Under the pieces are notes generated by a model, which saw nothing but the letters and a program-made list of their open reading frames with translations, ran no database searches and was not told the DNA's origin. From the NCBI GenBank assembly GCA_024642065.1, contig JAHEBW010000005.1, forward strand, positions 1-38,684: DNA of 38,684 bases. Reading direction: 5' to 3'. Shown here piece by piece: positions 38,605-38,684 of the stretch. A program made the position numbers and the translations under genes. The stretch's first letter is position 1, and the number at the start of each line of letters is the position of its first letter. Origin of the DNA: Polynucleobacter sp. Lineage in GTDB: Bacteria > Pseudomonadota > Gammaproteobacteria > Burkholderiales > Burkholderiaceae.

Positions 38605-38684
38605 GTAATTAAGGTCTGATGGCTTATCATTCACATACATTAAGAAAACATCAATTATTGGGTTATTTTGACGACACACATGAC

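Overview
The window is about 38.7 kb of ordinary chromosome from a betaproteobacterium. It most resembles Burkholderiaceae of the Polynucleobacter type. This rests on the gene families and their order (hisZ-purA, rnr-rlmB, glnA-ntrB-ntrC, aceE-aceF-lpdA with a lipoyl domain on E3, a phasin), on the low-to-moderate GC, and on coding density above 90%. The genus is inferred from gene content, not from a database match. I see no insertion sequence, prophage, CRISPR array, tRNA or rRNA.

Layout. 1-2580: the end of hisZ, then purA and a strong terminator. 2590-5975: rnr and rlmB, translationally coupled, with a perfect 22-bp inverted repeat upstream. 6004-8070: tal (-) and rpiA (+) diverge, and rpiA is separated from yggX (-) by a perfect 38-bp palindromic terminator. 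8102-13385: argA (-, upstream of yggX) and the large DEAH helicase hrpA (+) start almost back to back. 13465-18295: a small coiled-coil membrane protein, then a compact five-gene cluster (secreted YVTN beta-propeller, exported NodB-like deacetylase, di-iron membrane hydroxylase, EI24-type membrane protein, molybdopterin-binding-fold protein). 18300-22530: a nitrogen-control locus, with an NtrC palindrome and a sigma-54 promoter ahead of glnA, then ntrB and ntrC. The glnA terminator lies inside the first codons of ntrB. 22596-26454: xthA (+), an M3 oligopeptidase (-) and folD (-). 26460-29587: a FixJ/FixL-like two-component pair on the minus strand, in one run with folD and divergent from the pyruvate dehydrogenase operon. 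29827-35932: aceE, aceF, lpdA. 36021-38604: a phasin gene (-) with a clear sigma-70 promoter and terminator, divergent from an HDAC-family deacetylase overlapping an EamA-type permease.

Together the genes cover central carbon metabolism (pyruvate dehydrogenase, the non-oxidative pentose phosphate branch, PHA storage), nitrogen assimilation and its regulation, nucleotide, arginine, histidine and folate synthesis, RNA processing and DNA repair. The least understood parts are the five-gene envelope-like cluster at 13.8-18.3 kb, the two-component system beside the pdh operon, and the HDAC-permease pair. No clearly novel defence or mobile system is visible.
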